Origin: Micromonospora_J zhanjiangensis
GTDB lineage: Bacteria; Actinomycetota; Actinomycetes; Mycobacteriales; Micromonosporaceae
Direction of reading: 5' to 3'
Length of the DNA: 23,460 nt
Assembly: GCF_042650605.1 (NCBI RefSeq)
Contig: NZ_JBHSBN010000047.1
Location: forward strand, 1-23,460
In this document: in pieces, positions 6,955 to 15,777 of the stretch
How the letters are laid out: each line of letters opens with the position of its first letter
How positions within the stretch are numbered: position 1 is the stretch's first letter
The notes under the pieces: model-generated
Told to the model about the DNA's origin: nothing
The model's input: only the letters and a program-made list of their open reading frames with translations
Database searches by the model: none
Program-made: the position numbers and the translations under genes

Positions 6955-7926
6955 TCAGCGCAGGCCGAAGCGCTCCGCCCAGCCCAGCACGTCCGGCACG
7001 GTGGCGTTGCCACCGCAGATCACCAGGCCCAGCCGCGCCTTGTCGCCGACCCGGTCGAGGACCCGCCGGGCGGCCGGCAGCAGGCAACCGGCCGCCGGTT
7101 CGGCCCACACCTTGGCCCGGTCGGCCAGGTCGAGGGTGCCCCGCACCGCCTCGGCGTCGGAGACCACGAGGACGTCGGTGACCAGCGCCGCGGCGTGCTC
7201 GTAGGTGAGCCGCGAGACGGTCGGGGCGCTGAGCGTGGACACGATGGAGGACAGCGTGACGGGCACCGGGCCGCCCGCGGCCAGTGCCTCGGACATCGCC
7301 TGCGCGCCCTCGGTCTCCACGCCCCAGATCCGGACACCGGGACGGCGGGCGCGCACCGCGGCGGCGACACCGGCGATCAGCGCGCCACCGCCGACGCTGA
7401 CCAGGACGTCGGTCAGTTCCTCGTCGGTGTCGTCGGCGAACTCCAGGCCCACGGTGCCCTGGGCGGCCACCACCACCGGATCGTCGAACGGGTGCACCAC
7501 CACCAGGCCCTGGTCGCGCAACTCGGTCAGCAGGGCGAACGCGGCGTCCATGCCATCGGCCAGGCGTACGGTGGCGCCGGCCGCCTCGGCGGTGCGCACC
7601 GCCTGGGCGGGCGCCGTGCGGGGCATCACGACGGTGGCGCGGAGGTCCAGGGCGGCGGCCATGACCGCGACCGCGATGCCGTGGTTGCCACCGCTGACCG
7701 CCACCACGCCGGCGGCGCGTTCGTCGGCGTCCAGGCTCAACAGTTTCGCCACCGCGCCACGTGCCTTGAACGAGCCGGTGCGCTGCAGCAGTTCCAGCTT
7801 GACGGTGACCGGGGCGCCGAGCAGGTCGGACAGGCCCGGGCTCGGCACCGTCGGGGTGCGCACCACGTGCCCGGCGATCCGCTCGGCCGCGGCTTCCACA
7901 TCGGCTACATCGATCACGACGCCCAC
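6955..7926 (-). CDS. PLP-dependent threonine/serine dehydratase
   Basis: A 323-residue fold-type II PLP enzyme. The Schiff-base lysine is K54 in TGSFKARGA; SGGNHG (78-83) binds the substrate carboxylate; SVGGGALIAG (about 177-186) holds the PLP phosphate; CGGNAT near the C-terminus ends the fold. These enzymes deaminate L-threonine or L-serine to 2-oxobutyrate or pyruvate. There is no C-terminal ACT domain, so feedback by isoleucine is not expected and a catabolic role or racemase/eutB-like activity is possible. GTG 7926 is used; GTG 7917 with AAGG upstream is an alternative. It diverges from the Nudix gene with only 41 bp between. Confidence 0.88.
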   Translation of the reverse strand: MGVVIDVADVEAAAERIAGHVVRTPTVPSPGLSDLLGAPVTVKLELLQRTGSFKARGAVAKLLSLDADERAAGVVAVSGGNHGIAVAVMAAALDLRATVVMPRTAPAQAVRTAEAAGATVRLADGMDAAFALLTELRDQGLVVVHPFDDPVVVAAQGTVGLEFADDTDEELTDVLVSVGGGALIAGVAAAVRARRPGVRIWGVETEGAQAMSEALAAGGPVPVTLSSIVSTLSAPTVSRLTYEHAAALVTDVLVVSDAEAVRGTLDLADRAKVWAEPAAGCLLPAARRVLDRVGDKARLGLVICGGNATVPDVLGWAERFGLR

Positions 7927-7967
7927 CTTGGCACACCGGTCGACACCGACGCCGGTACGGTGGGCCG

Positions 7968-8477
7968 ATGGCGGTCTCCCCGTACATCACCCGGTTGCGC
8001 GCCCACGTCGGTCACGACCTGTTGCTGCTGCCCGGGGTGAGCGCGGTGGTGCACGACGACGCGGGCCGGGTGCTGCTGGCCCGGCGCAGCGACAACGGCC
8101 GCTGGTCGCTGCCGGCCGGCCTCGTCGACCCGGGGGAGCAGCCCGCCGACGCGGTGCTGCGCGAGGTGTACGAGGAGACCGGCGTCCGGGTCGAGATCGA
8201 CCGGGTCGGCGGGGTGGCCACCCATCCCGTGGTGTATCCGAACGGGGACGTCTGCGAGTACCTCAACGTGTGGTTCCGCTGCCGCGCGGTCGGTGGCACG
8301 GCCCGTGGCGACGACGACGAGTCGCTGGAGGTCGGCTGGTTCGCCCTGTCCGACCTGCCGGAGTTGGACGACTGGGCGCGGTTGCGGTTGACCACCACCC
8401 GGTCGCTCACCGCCCCGACCTGGTACGCCCGGCCGGGTGAGCGTCATCCCGCCCTGTGCCAGCCGGACGCGATCTGA
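7968..8477 (+). CDS. Nudix hydrolase
   Basis: A 169-residue protein with a complete Nudix box from G51 to V73 (pattern G-x5-E-x7-REVYEETGV), the Mg2+-binding loop that hydrolyses nucleoside diphosphates linked to another moiety. The N-terminal sheet (PGVSAVVHDDAGRVLLARR) and the NGRWSLPAG lead-in are canonical. The long C-terminal part resembles the NADH-pyrophosphatase/ADP-ribose group, but substrate is not assignable. A -10 box TACGGT (7956-7961) ends 6 nt before the ATG, implying a leaderless mRNA. It converges with the DUF1330-like gene across a strong hairpin. Confidence 0.92.
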   Translation: MAVSPYITRLRAHVGHDLLLLPGVSAVVHDDAGRVLLARRSDNGRWSLPAGLVDPGEQPADAVLREVYEETGVRVEIDRVGGVATHPVVYPNGDVCEYLNVWFRCRAVGGTARGDDDESLEVGWFALSDLPELDDWARLRLTTTRSLTAPTWYARPGERHPALCQPDAI

Positions 8478-8484
8478 CCCGCCC

Positions 8485-8506
8485 GCCGGCCGTCGCCGCG
8501 GCCGGC
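8485..8506. terminator. Bidirectional hairpin between convergent genes
   Basis: GCCGGCCG (8485-8492) and CGGCCGGC (8499-8506) form a perfect 8-bp stem with a 6-nt loop in the 37-bp gap between the Nudix stop and the stop of the opposing gene. No U tract. Confidence 0.5.
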
Positions 8507-8514
8507 CGGCCCGG

Positions 8515-8811
8515 TCAGACGACGTCGACCGGGTAGATCTCGGTTCGCGCGATCGCCCGGTCGCGCTGCTCGGCCAGGGCGGCGCGGCGGTCGTCGGCGA
8601 CGAAGGCGTCGTACCCGGCCGGCGACCCGAACTCGATCAGTTGGATCTCGGTCGGCGCGTCGTCGCTGGTCCCGTCTGCGCGGGTGCGGACCCGGTGCAG
8701 GACCCGGCCGTCGTGCTCGCCGAGCAGGGCCAGGACCCGGTCCTCGTACTCGGTCAGCGCGTCGACGGCACCCGGTCGGGCCCAGAGCAGCACACACAGG
8801 TGGACTCGCAC
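8515..8811 (-). CDS. DUF1330-like dimeric alpha-beta barrel protein
   Basis: About 98 residues. It begins (GTG) VRVHLCVLLWARPGAV, then LTEYEDRVLALLGEHDGRVLHRV, then EIQLIEFGSPAGYDAFVADDRRAAL, ending in IARTEIYPVDVV. The pattern of a beta strand, an amphipathic helix and the phrase EFGSPAGYDAF is that of DUF1330/EthD-like ferredoxin-fold proteins. Function is unknown. The reading frame is open well upstream, but homology starts at this GTG, and the open part overlaps the hsp20 promoter on the other strand. It diverges from hsp20. Confidence 0.7.
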   Translation of the reverse strand: MRVHLCVLLWARPGAVDALTEYEDRVLALLGEHDGRVLHRVRTRADGTSDDAPTEIQLIEFGSPAGYDAFVADDRRAALAEQRDRAIARTEIYPVDVV

Positions 8812-8862
8812 GCCGCCCGACGCTACCCGGCCGGTTCCACCGGACGTCGGGCGGCACGTCGC

Positions 8863-8891
8863 TTGACGACGGCCGTCCCGCGTAGTAAATA
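8863..8891 (+). promoter_or_regulatory. SigA-type promoter of hsp20
   Basis: TTGACG (8863-8868), a 17-bp spacer and TAAATA (8886-8891) come very close to the housekeeping sigma consensus and stand out in this GC-rich DNA. The predicted transcription start near 8898 lies just before the HAIR operator. Confidence 0.75.
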
Positions 8892-8902
8892 AAGAAGCAG
8901 AA

Positions 8903-8923
8903 CTTGAGTCAACCCGGCTCAAC
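8903..8923 (+). promoter_or_regulatory. HAIR operator (HspR-binding inverted repeat) of hsp20
   Basis: CTTGAGT-N7-GCTCAAC matches the HAIR consensus CTTGAGT-N7-ACTCAAG in the whole left arm and 5 of 7 bases in the right arm. AACTTGA recurs 20 bp apart (8901 and 8921). It lies immediately downstream of the predicted start site, so a bound HspR-DnaK repressor would block transcription. Confidence 0.75.
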
Positions 8924-8962
8924 TTGAACCTTCGGCCTGGGAACACCGAGGAGGAACCAGCG

Positions 8963-9385
8963 ATGTTGATGCGTACCGACCCGTTCCGTGAGATGGACCG
9001 ACTCGCCGAGCAGTTCTTCGGCACCAGCTCCCGTCCGGCGGTCATGCATCTGGACGCCTACCGCGACGGGGACCACTTCTACGCCGCGTTCGACCTGCCC
9101 GGCGTCGACCCGGACAGCATCGACTGCACCGTCGAGCGCAACGTCCTGACGGTCAAGGCCGAACGCCGCCGCCCCACCGGCGACAAGGTCGAACTGGTCG
9201 CCGCCGAACGGCCGATGGGGGTGTTCACCCGGCAACTGTTCCTCGGCGACACGCTCGACACCGACCGCCTGGAGGCCGGCTACGAGAATGGCGTCCTGAC
9301 GCTGCGCATCCCGGTCGCCGAGCGGGCCAAGCCCCGCCGGGTCGAGATCACCAGCAACGGCGGCCGGCGGCAGATCAACGCCTGA
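8963..9385 (+). CDS. hsp20: Hsp20/alpha-crystallin small heat-shock protein
   Basis: 140 residues. An N-terminal segment MLMRTDPFREMDRLAEQFFG precedes the alpha-crystallin domain (DGDHFYAAFDLPGVDPDSIDCTVERNVLTVKAERR), a GVFTRQLFLGDTLD loop and the typical C-terminal beta strand ENGVLTLRIPVAE. It is an ATP-independent holdase that keeps unfolded proteins soluble under heat stress. The C-terminal IXI-like motif is IPV. A strong Shine-Dalgarno (GAGGAGGAA, 8948-8956) fixes the ATG at 8963. The near-consensus promoter plus HAIR operator indicate HspR repression and heat induction. Two strong hairpins follow the stop. Confidence 0.95.
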   Translation: MLMRTDPFREMDRLAEQFFGTSSRPAVMHLDAYRDGDHFYAAFDLPGVDPDSIDCTVERNVLTVKAERRRPTGDKVELVAAERPMGVFTRQLFLGDTLDTDRLEAGYENGVLTLRIPVAERAKPRRVEITSNGGRRQINA

Positions 9386-9401
9386 CCGGCCACGCGTCCG
9401 A

Positions 9402-9433
9402 CGGCCCCGCCGGTGGTGCACCGCGCGGGGCCG
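9402..9433 (+). terminator. First hairpin after hsp20
   Basis: CGGCCCCGC (9402-9410) pairs with GCGGGGCCG (9425-9433); the interior CGGTG-GTG-CACCG extends the helix by 5 bp after one bulged base. A very stable GC hairpin 17 nt past the stop, without a U tract. Confidence 0.6.
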
Positions 9434-9436
9434 GCG

Positions 9437-9471
9437 CCGGTCAGCGGTCGGGCGCGCCGGCCGCTGACCGG
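9437..9471 (+). terminator. Second hairpin after hsp20
   Basis: CCGGTCAGCGG (9437-9447) and CCGCTGACCGG (9461-9471) give a perfect 11-bp stem with a 13-nt loop, in tandem with the previous hairpin. Together they would insulate hsp20 from the recombinase gene. Confidence 0.6.
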
Positions 9472-9513
9472 GCCTGCTGGCGTACGCCGACCCGTGCTGG
9501 GACCCTGTTGCGC

Positions 9514-10512
9514 ATGCCTCGATCCACCTCCTCCGTCACGCGCCGTCCCGCGACGGACGCCGCTCTCGGTGCCGACCCGCTCGACTTCACCGAGGCGTGG
9601 CTGCGCAACCGCCGGTTGTCCGAGCACACCCGGGCCGCCTACCGGCGGGACGTCACCGGCTGGCTCGGCTGGTGCGCCGGTCGGGACGTCGACCCGCTGC
9701 GGGTCACCTTCCTGGACGTCAACGCCTACGCCCGGGACGTGGAGTCCCGGGTGGACCCGCGCACCGGTCGGCCGTTGACCCCGGCCACTGTGGCCCGCAA
9801 GCTGTCCGCCCTGTCCAGCTGGTACGACTTCCTGGCGAAGCTGCGGGCGGTGCCGGTCAACCCGGTCGCCGGTGCCGACCGGCCCCGGCTGGACCGGGAC
9901 CACTCGGCCACGGTCGGGTTGAGCCCGGACGAGGTGGACGCGCTGCTGGCCGCCGCCGAGGCGGACACCGGCCCGAACGGGGCCCGCAACCGGGCCGCGG
10001 TGACCCTGCTGGCCGACCTCGGGTTGCGGGTGGGGGAGTTGGTGTCGCTGGACCTGACCGATCTGCGCACCGAGCGGGGGCACCGCAGCGTGCGGTTCGT
10101 CGGCAAGGGCGGGCGGGCCCGTCGTCGGGCGTTGGCGCCGGGCACCGCCGCCGCGGTGGACGCCTACCTCGCCGCCCGGGCGGCCGCCGCGGGCGTACCG
10201 GTGGACCGGCTCGACGGACCGCTGCTGGTGACCGCGTCCGGCAACCGGCTGGACCGGCACGCGGTGTTCCGACTGGTGCGCCGCCTGGCCCGGGCCGCCG
10301 GGCTGCCGGCGTGGGCGGAACTGTCACCGCACTCGCTGCGGCACGCCTTCGCCACCACCGCCCGGGCCGAGGGGGTGCCACTGGAGGATGTCCAGGACGC
10401 GATGGGGCACGCCGATCCGCGGACCACCCGCCGCTACGACCGGGACCGGCACAACCTGGACCGCGACCCGGCGTACGCGATCTGGGCCGCCCGGGCCCGG
10501 CGGGGGAGCTGA
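9514..10512 (+). CDS. Tyrosine recombinase (XerC/D-like integrase)
   Basis: About 332 residues. The N-terminal SAM-like core-binding domain (LDFTEAWLRNRRLSEHTRAAY, cited as DFTEAW..LSEHTRAAYRRD) precedes the catalytic domain. All catalytic positions are visible: R172 in LGLRVGEL, K198 in GKGGRAR, H273-x-x-R276 in SPHSLRHAF, H299 in MGHADPRTT and nucleophile Y308 in RRYDRDR. The enzyme should cut and rejoin DNA through a 3'-phosphotyrosine. ATG 9514 is chosen; TTG 9508 is in frame. No tRNA, att repeat or excisionase is seen nearby, so it is a solo recombinase of unknown target. Size is typical for Xer-like proteins, slightly long. Confidence 0.9.
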   Translation: MPRSTSSVTRRPATDAALGADPLDFTEAWLRNRRLSEHTRAAYRRDVTGWLGWCAGRDVDPLRVTFLDVNAYARDVESRVDPRTGRPLTPATVARKLSALSSWYDFLAKLRAVPVNPVAGADRPRLDRDHSATVGLSPDEVDALLAAAEADTGPNGARNRAAVTLLADLGLRVGELVSLDLTDLRTERGHRSVRFVGKGGRARRRALAPGTAAAVDAYLAARAAAAGVPVDRLDGPLLVTASGNRLDRHAVFRLVRRLARAAGLPAWAELSPHSLRHAFATTARAEGVPLEDVQDAMGHADPRTTRRYDRDRHNLDRDPAYAIWAARARRGS

Positions 10513-10628
10513 TCGGCCTGCTGGTCAACCGCGGTGACCTGCCCGGCGAGCACCGCGTGCCGACCGAGACCGTGGTCGACCTGTTCCTGCACGGCGCCGT
10601 CACCCGCCCCACCGCCCCCACCGGCTGA
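10506..10628 (+). pseudogene. Possible 3' remnant of a TetR-like gene
   Basis: Overlapping the recombinase stop in another frame is an open stretch of 40 codons reading ELIGLLVNRGDLPGEHRVPT then ETVVDLFLHGAVTRP. It has the look of a TetR-family C-terminus (RGDLP...VVDLFLHGA). No ATG, GTG or TTG start is available, so if real it is a decayed tail left by a deletion. Similarity is judged by eye only and high-GC DNA often shows chance open frames. Confidence 0.3.
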
Positions 10629-10695
10629 TGTCACAGGCACCTCCCACCGTGCCGGGACGCGACGCGAACTGGAGATGCGCTGACGCACGGCCGGC

Positions 10696-12402
<1,707 letters not shown>

Positions 12403-12587
12403 CGCGGTCAGCTCCTCGGCCGAGGGGTGGGGTCGGGATGCGCCGACGGTAGTCGACCCGCCGCCCCCGCGACAGGTCGGCCGCCCCACCGCCACGGTCC
12501 GCGCCGTCCCGATCACCGACCCCGGCCGGTTCGGGCGACGGGGACGCTCCACCCGCGGCGCGACCGGGCCGGGTCGGAGCCGCCGGT

Positions 12588-12956
12588 TCAGCCCGCCTCG
12601 GGCAGCCCGAGCGCGGCCCGCACCAGAGCCGCCGCCTGCGCGGCCGGGACACCCAGGGCGCGGCTGTCCTCGGCGTACCGGGCGGCGAGCCGGCTCGCCT
12701 CCTCGGACACCCCGGCGGCGCGGGCGGTGACGAAGGTGCCGTGCCGGCCGCGGGTGTGCACCAACCCGGCCTGTTCCAACTCCCGGTAGGCGCGGGCCAC
12801 GGTGTTGGCGGCCAGGCCGAGCTCGGCGGCCAACTCCCGCACCGTCGGCAGCCGGGTCCCGGCGGGCAGCCCACCGTCCGCGGCACGCGCGGCGATACCG
12901 GCGCGGACCTGCTCGTACGGCGGCACCGGCGACTGCGGATCGATCTGGATGATCAC
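12588..12956 (-). CDS. GntR-family regulator, YtrA subfamily
   Basis: 122 residues. The N-terminal winged helix-turn-helix is complete: PPYEQVRAGIAARAADGGLP, then GTRLPTVRELAAELGLAANTVARAYRELEQAGLV and TRGRHGTFV. Only about 45 residues follow, too few for a UTRA or FCD ligand domain, as in the YtrA group, which often controls ABC-transporter operons. The likely targets are its own promoter, the divergent membrane-protein gene at 13024 and possibly the acyl-CoA dehydrogenase 185 bp downstream. GTG 12956 lies 9 nt after a TAGATT box, so the message is probably leaderless. Confidence 0.92.
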   Translation of the reverse strand: MIIQIDPQSPVPPYEQVRAGIAARAADGGLPAGTRLPTVRELAAELGLAANTVARAYRELEQAGLVHTRGRHGTFVTARAAGVSEEASRLAARYAEDSRALGVPAAQAAALVRAALGLPEAG

Positions 12957-12965
12957 GATCGGGTC

Positions 12966-12994
12966 AATCTAGCAATCGGACTTTCCTGCGGCAA
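12966..12994 (-). promoter_or_regulatory. Promoter of the GntR gene in a divergent intergenic region
   Basis: On the complement TTGCCG (12989-12994), a 17-bp spacer and TAGATT (12966-12971) form a good SigA-type promoter, with the GTG start 9 nt on. CAATC occurs three times in this gap (12965, 12973, 12992) and could be part of a regulator site. A TACCGT -10 box for the opposite gene lies at 13010-13015. Confidence 0.65.
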
Positions 12995-13023
12995 TCGCCC
13001 GACTGTCTCTACCGTCTACAGGT

Positions 13024-13491
13024 GTGGCGTACGAGGTGAGCGGCGCCCGTGCGACCCGACGCCGTCCGGGGCTGCGCGGCGCGCTGCTGGTCGCCGGGGT
13101 GGTGCTGGTGGTCTGCTGCGTCGGCGCGGCCGGCCTCGGACTGTGGAACTTCCAGGTGCTGCGCGGCACCCGCGGCCCGGTCCGGGCGGCCGCGGACGAC
13201 TTCCTGCGGGACGTCTCGGCGGGGCAACCGTCGGCGGCCGCCGCCTACGACCGGTTGTGCGCCGCCACCCGCGACCGGTGGACCCGGGAGGAGTTCGTCC
13301 GGCGGGCCACCGGCCAGGACGCGGTGATCCGCTACACCGTCGGCGAGGTCACGGTCGCCACCCGCGGCGGCCGGCCGGAGGGCGCCGTCACCGCCCGGCT
13401 GGTCCGCCGCGGCGGGGCGGTCGAGTCGTGGACCCTGCGGGTGGTCAGGGACGGTGACCAGTGGCGGGTCTGCGGCGACAAGCCGATCTGA
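13024..13491 (+). CDS. Small membrane-anchored protein with extracytoplasmic NTF2-like (DUF4878-like) domain
   Basis: 155 residues. A basic N-terminus (ATRRRPGLRG) is followed by one hydrophobic helix at about residues 19-42. The outside domain reads VRAAADDFLRDVSAGQPSAA, AYDRLCAATRDRW, then EVTVATRGGRPEGAVTARLV and WTLRVVRDGDQWRVCGDKP, the helix-then-curved-sheet pattern of DUF4878/lumazine-binding-like NTF2 folds. Two cysteines (in RLCA and RVCG) could form a disulfide. Function unknown. GTG start is 8 nt after a TACCGT box, so leaderless. It is divergent from the GntR gene and ends 5 bp from the tk stop. Confidence 0.75.
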   Translation: MAYEVSGARATRRRPGLRGALLVAGVVLVVCCVGAAGLGLWNFQVLRGTRGPVRAAADDFLRDVSAGQPSAAAAYDRLCAATRDRWTREEFVRRATGQDAVIRYTVGEVTVATRGGRPEGAVTARLVRRGGAVESWTLRVVRDGDQWRVCGDKPI

Positions 13492-13496
13492 TCCGC

Positions 13497-14105
13497 TCAG
13501 ACCGCCGGGCCGAGGTCACCGGCGCGGTGGTGGCGCCGGCACAGCACCTGGTACCGCACGTCGGCGGTGTCGACCGTGTCGCCGATGACGACCCGCTGCC
13601 CCTCCCGGACCACCCGCCCGTCGGCGACGCGCGCGTTGAGCAGCCCCTCCCGACCGCACCAGCAGAGCACCTCCACCTGGATCCGGGCCACCTCGTCGGC
13701 CAGTTCGAACAGCCGCTGCGCGGCCGGAAACAGGCAGGAGCGGAAGTCGGTGGCCAACCCGAACGCGAACACGTCCACGTCGTACGCGTCGACCAGTTCG
13801 GCCATCTGCTCCACGTGCTCCACCGTGTAGAAACACGCCTCGTCGCAGATCAGGTAGTCCACCCGGATGCCCTCGGCCCACCGGCCGCGCACCAGCGCCA
13901 CCAGGTCCAGATCGTCGGTGACCTCGATCGCGTCGTGGGCCAGGCCGATCCGGGTGGTGACCCGCGGCCCCAACGACCGGTCGATGCGGGTCAGCACCAG
14001 GCCGCGCCGGCCCTGCCGGGCGTGGTTGTAGTTCATCTGCAACGCCATCGTCGACTTGCCGCAGTCCATCGGGCCCCAGAAAAACTTCAGCGCCGCGGCG
14101 TGCAA
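13497..14105 (-). CDS. tdk: Thymidine kinase
   Basis: About 202 residues if started at TTG 14105, where homology begins (HAAALKFFWGPMDCGKST). The P-loop GPMDCGKST is at about residues 11-19. The Walker B-like DYLICDEACFYTVEHVEQM carries the catalytic acid, followed by VFAFGLATDFRS, the thymidine-binding loop. The zinc-binding cysteines are CWCG and CRRHH near the end. It phosphorylates thymidine in the salvage pathway (type II, TK1-like). An alternative GTG at 14207, 8 nt after a TAGGCT -10 box, would give a leaderless message and 34 extra N-terminal residues that are not typical of the family. It converges with the gene at 13024. Confidence 0.9.
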   Translation of the reverse strand: MHAAALKFFWGPMDCGKSTMALQMNYNHARQGRRGLVLTRIDRSLGPRVTTRIGLAHDAIEVTDDLDLVALVRGRWAEGIRVDYLICDEACFYTVEHVEQMAELVDAYDVDVFAFGLATDFRSCLFPAAQRLFELADEVARIQVEVLCWCGREGLLNARVADGRVVREGQRVVIGDTVDTADVRYQVLCRRHHRAGDLGPAV

Positions 14106-14215
14106 CGGCCGCCCGTCGTGGCGCTGCGGTGAGCAGTTCTCGTGCCGGACACTTGCGCCGGACGGGTGGGCCAGGCAGGCGGGTGCGAGGGCGGAGTCGT
14201 CGGTCACGGTCGGGC

Positions 14216-14221
14216 AGCCTA
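14216..14221 (-). promoter_or_regulatory. -10 box TAGGCT upstream of tdk
   Basis: The TANNNT hexamer lies 8 nt before an in-frame GTG (14207) and about 110 nt before the TTG at 14105. It probably drives tdk; it makes the true start codon uncertain. No good -35 is seen. Confidence 0.5.
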
Positions 14222-14237
14222 ACGCATCCACCCCGAC

Positions 14238-14275
14238 CCACCGGCCGGTCGACACCGACGCCGACCGGCCGGTGG
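14238..14275 (-). terminator. 14-bp perfect hairpin between MFS gene and tdk
   Basis: CCACCGGCCGGTCG (14238-14251) and CGACCGGCCGGTGG (14262-14275) are perfect inverted repeats around a 10-nt loop, located 65 nt past the transporter stop and just before the tdk promoter. No U tract. A second, shorter CACCGGC/GCCGGTG hairpin lies at about 14284-14305. Confidence 0.6.
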
Positions 14276-14339
14276 CGCACCGCTCACCGGCTGGTCGGCC
14301 GGTGGGCGCACAGGTCACCCGGGGCCGACCGGCGGCGGC

Positions 14340-15728
14340 TCACAGCAGCCGGGGCGGGGTGTTGCCGGCGGCCAGCACGGCCCGGCGCATCGGCACGGCC
14401 AGCAGCAGCGCGAACCCGACCACGAAGAAGATCAGCAGCGAGACCAGACCCACCCGGTAGCTGTTGGTGAGCTGGAAGACCAGCCCGAAGGCCAGCGGAC
14501 CGAGCCAACTGGTGCCCTTGTCGCTGATCTCGTAGAAGCCGTAGTACTCGCCTTCCCGGCCGGCCGGGATGAGCTGGCTGAACAACGACCGGCTCAACGC
14601 CTGGCTCCCGCCGAGCACCAGTCCGATCGCCCCGCCCAGGATCATGAACGGTACCGGGGCGCCGGCGGGCAACCAGAACGCGGCCAGGATCACCACCGTC
14701 CACAGCACCAGGCTCAGCAGCACCGTCTTCCACGCGCCGATGCGCCGCGCCAGCGCGCCGAGCAGCAACGCCCCGCCGAAGGCGAGGAACTGCACCAGCA
14801 GGATGGTCACCACCAGGGTGCTCTGCGGCAGCTTCAACTCCTCGGTGCCGTACTGACTGGCCAGGGTGATCACGGTCTGGATGCCGTCGTTGTAGACCAG
14901 GAAGGCCAGCAGGAAGAACAACGTCAACGGGTACGTCCGCAGGCCGCGCAGGGTCCGGCCGAGTTGCCGGAACCCGTCGGTGAGCACGTTGCCGGTCACC
15001 GACGCCTCCTGCGCCGCCGGGCGTTCCCGCAGCCAGCGCAGCGGCACCAGGGTGAACGCCGCCCACCACACCCCGGCCGACACGATCGACCAGCGGGCCA
15101 GGTCCAGGGTCCGCTGCGGGTTGCCGTCCTCGCTCAGCAGCGTCACCGCGCCCAGGTTGAGCAGCAGCAGCAGACCACCGCCGAGGTAGCCGATCGCCCA
15201 GCCGCGGCTGGACACCGCGTCCCGCTCGTCCGGGTCGGCCAGCTGCGGCAGGAACGAGTTGTACACCACCACCGCCGCGCCGAAGGCGATGTTGGCGACC
15301 AGGAACAGCGCCCCGCCGAGCAGGTACCGGTCGCCGGTGACGAACGCGAACCCGACGGTGGCTCCGGCGCCCACGAACGCCGCCCCGGCCAGCAGCCGCT
15401 TCTTGTGCGCCGACCGGTCGGCGACCGCACCCATCACCGGCAGCACGAACACGGTCAGCAGCACCGACAGCGACACCACGTACGGGTAGAACGACCCGGC
15501 CGCCACGGTGATCCCCAGCGGGTGCACGCTGCCCACGCAGTCGTCCGCGCCCACCGCGCAGCCGGCCGCCCGTTTGGTGACGGTGGTCAGGAACGGTCCG
15601 AGGAACACGGTGATGACCGTCGTCTGGAAGGCCGAGTTGGCCCAGTCGTAGAAGTACCAACCGGTTCGCTCGCGGCGGGTGCTGGGCGGTGGCGTGGCGG
15701 CCACCGGTGGGACGACGGTCTCGGCCAT
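14340..15728 (-). CDS. MFS transporter, UMF1/Atg22-like
   Basis: 462 residues with about 12 hydrophobic segments. The opening GWYFYDWANSAFQTTVITVFLGP is the hallmark of the UMF1/Atg22-like branch of the major facilitator superfamily. Further markers are LPVMGAVADRSAHKKRLL (the MFS loop 2-3 signature), AFLVYNDGIQTVITLASQYG and GLVLGGSQALSRSLFSQLIP. Yeast Atg22 exports amino acids from the vacuole; bacterial substrates are unknown. AAGGA lies 9 nt before the ATG. The gene starts 49 bp after the glycerophosphodiesterase stop, so the two are probably cotranscribed and the transporter may move a breakdown product, which is speculative. Confidence 0.9.
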   Translation of the reverse strand: MAETVVPPVAATPPPSTRRERTGWYFYDWANSAFQTTVITVFLGPFLTTVTKRAAGCAVGADDCVGSVHPLGITVAAGSFYPYVVSLSVLLTVFVLPVMGAVADRSAHKKRLLAGAAFVGAGATVGFAFVTGDRYLLGGALFLVANIAFGAAVVVYNSFLPQLADPDERDAVSSRGWAIGYLGGGLLLLLNLGAVTLLSEDGNPQRTLDLARWSIVSAGVWWAAFTLVPLRWLRERPAAQEASVTGNVLTDGFRQLGRTLRGLRTYPLTLFFLLAFLVYNDGIQTVITLASQYGTEELKLPQSTLVVTILLVQFLAFGGALLLGALARRIGAWKTVLLSLVLWTVVILAAFWLPAGAPVPFMILGGAIGLVLGGSQALSRSLFSQLIPAGREGEYYGFYEISDKGTSWLGPLAFGLVFQLTNSYRVGLVSLLIFFVVGFALLLAVPMRRAVLAAGNTPPRLL

Positions 15729-15777
15729 CGATCGTCCTTCGGGTCTGCTCGGGTTCCGGTGGGTCGGCTCGGGGTGC

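Noticed and set aside
6095..7990. Long antisense and alternate frames, such as 631 codons opposite the TetR-HNH-dehydratase region
   Set aside because: High-GC DNA gives long chance frames; these lack known motifs and are Arg/Gly/Pro-rich, while the genes chosen have full family signatures.
8812..9045. N-terminal extension of the DUF1330-like gene
   Set aside because: The extension would lie over the hsp20 promoter, operator and start, and has no family similarity.
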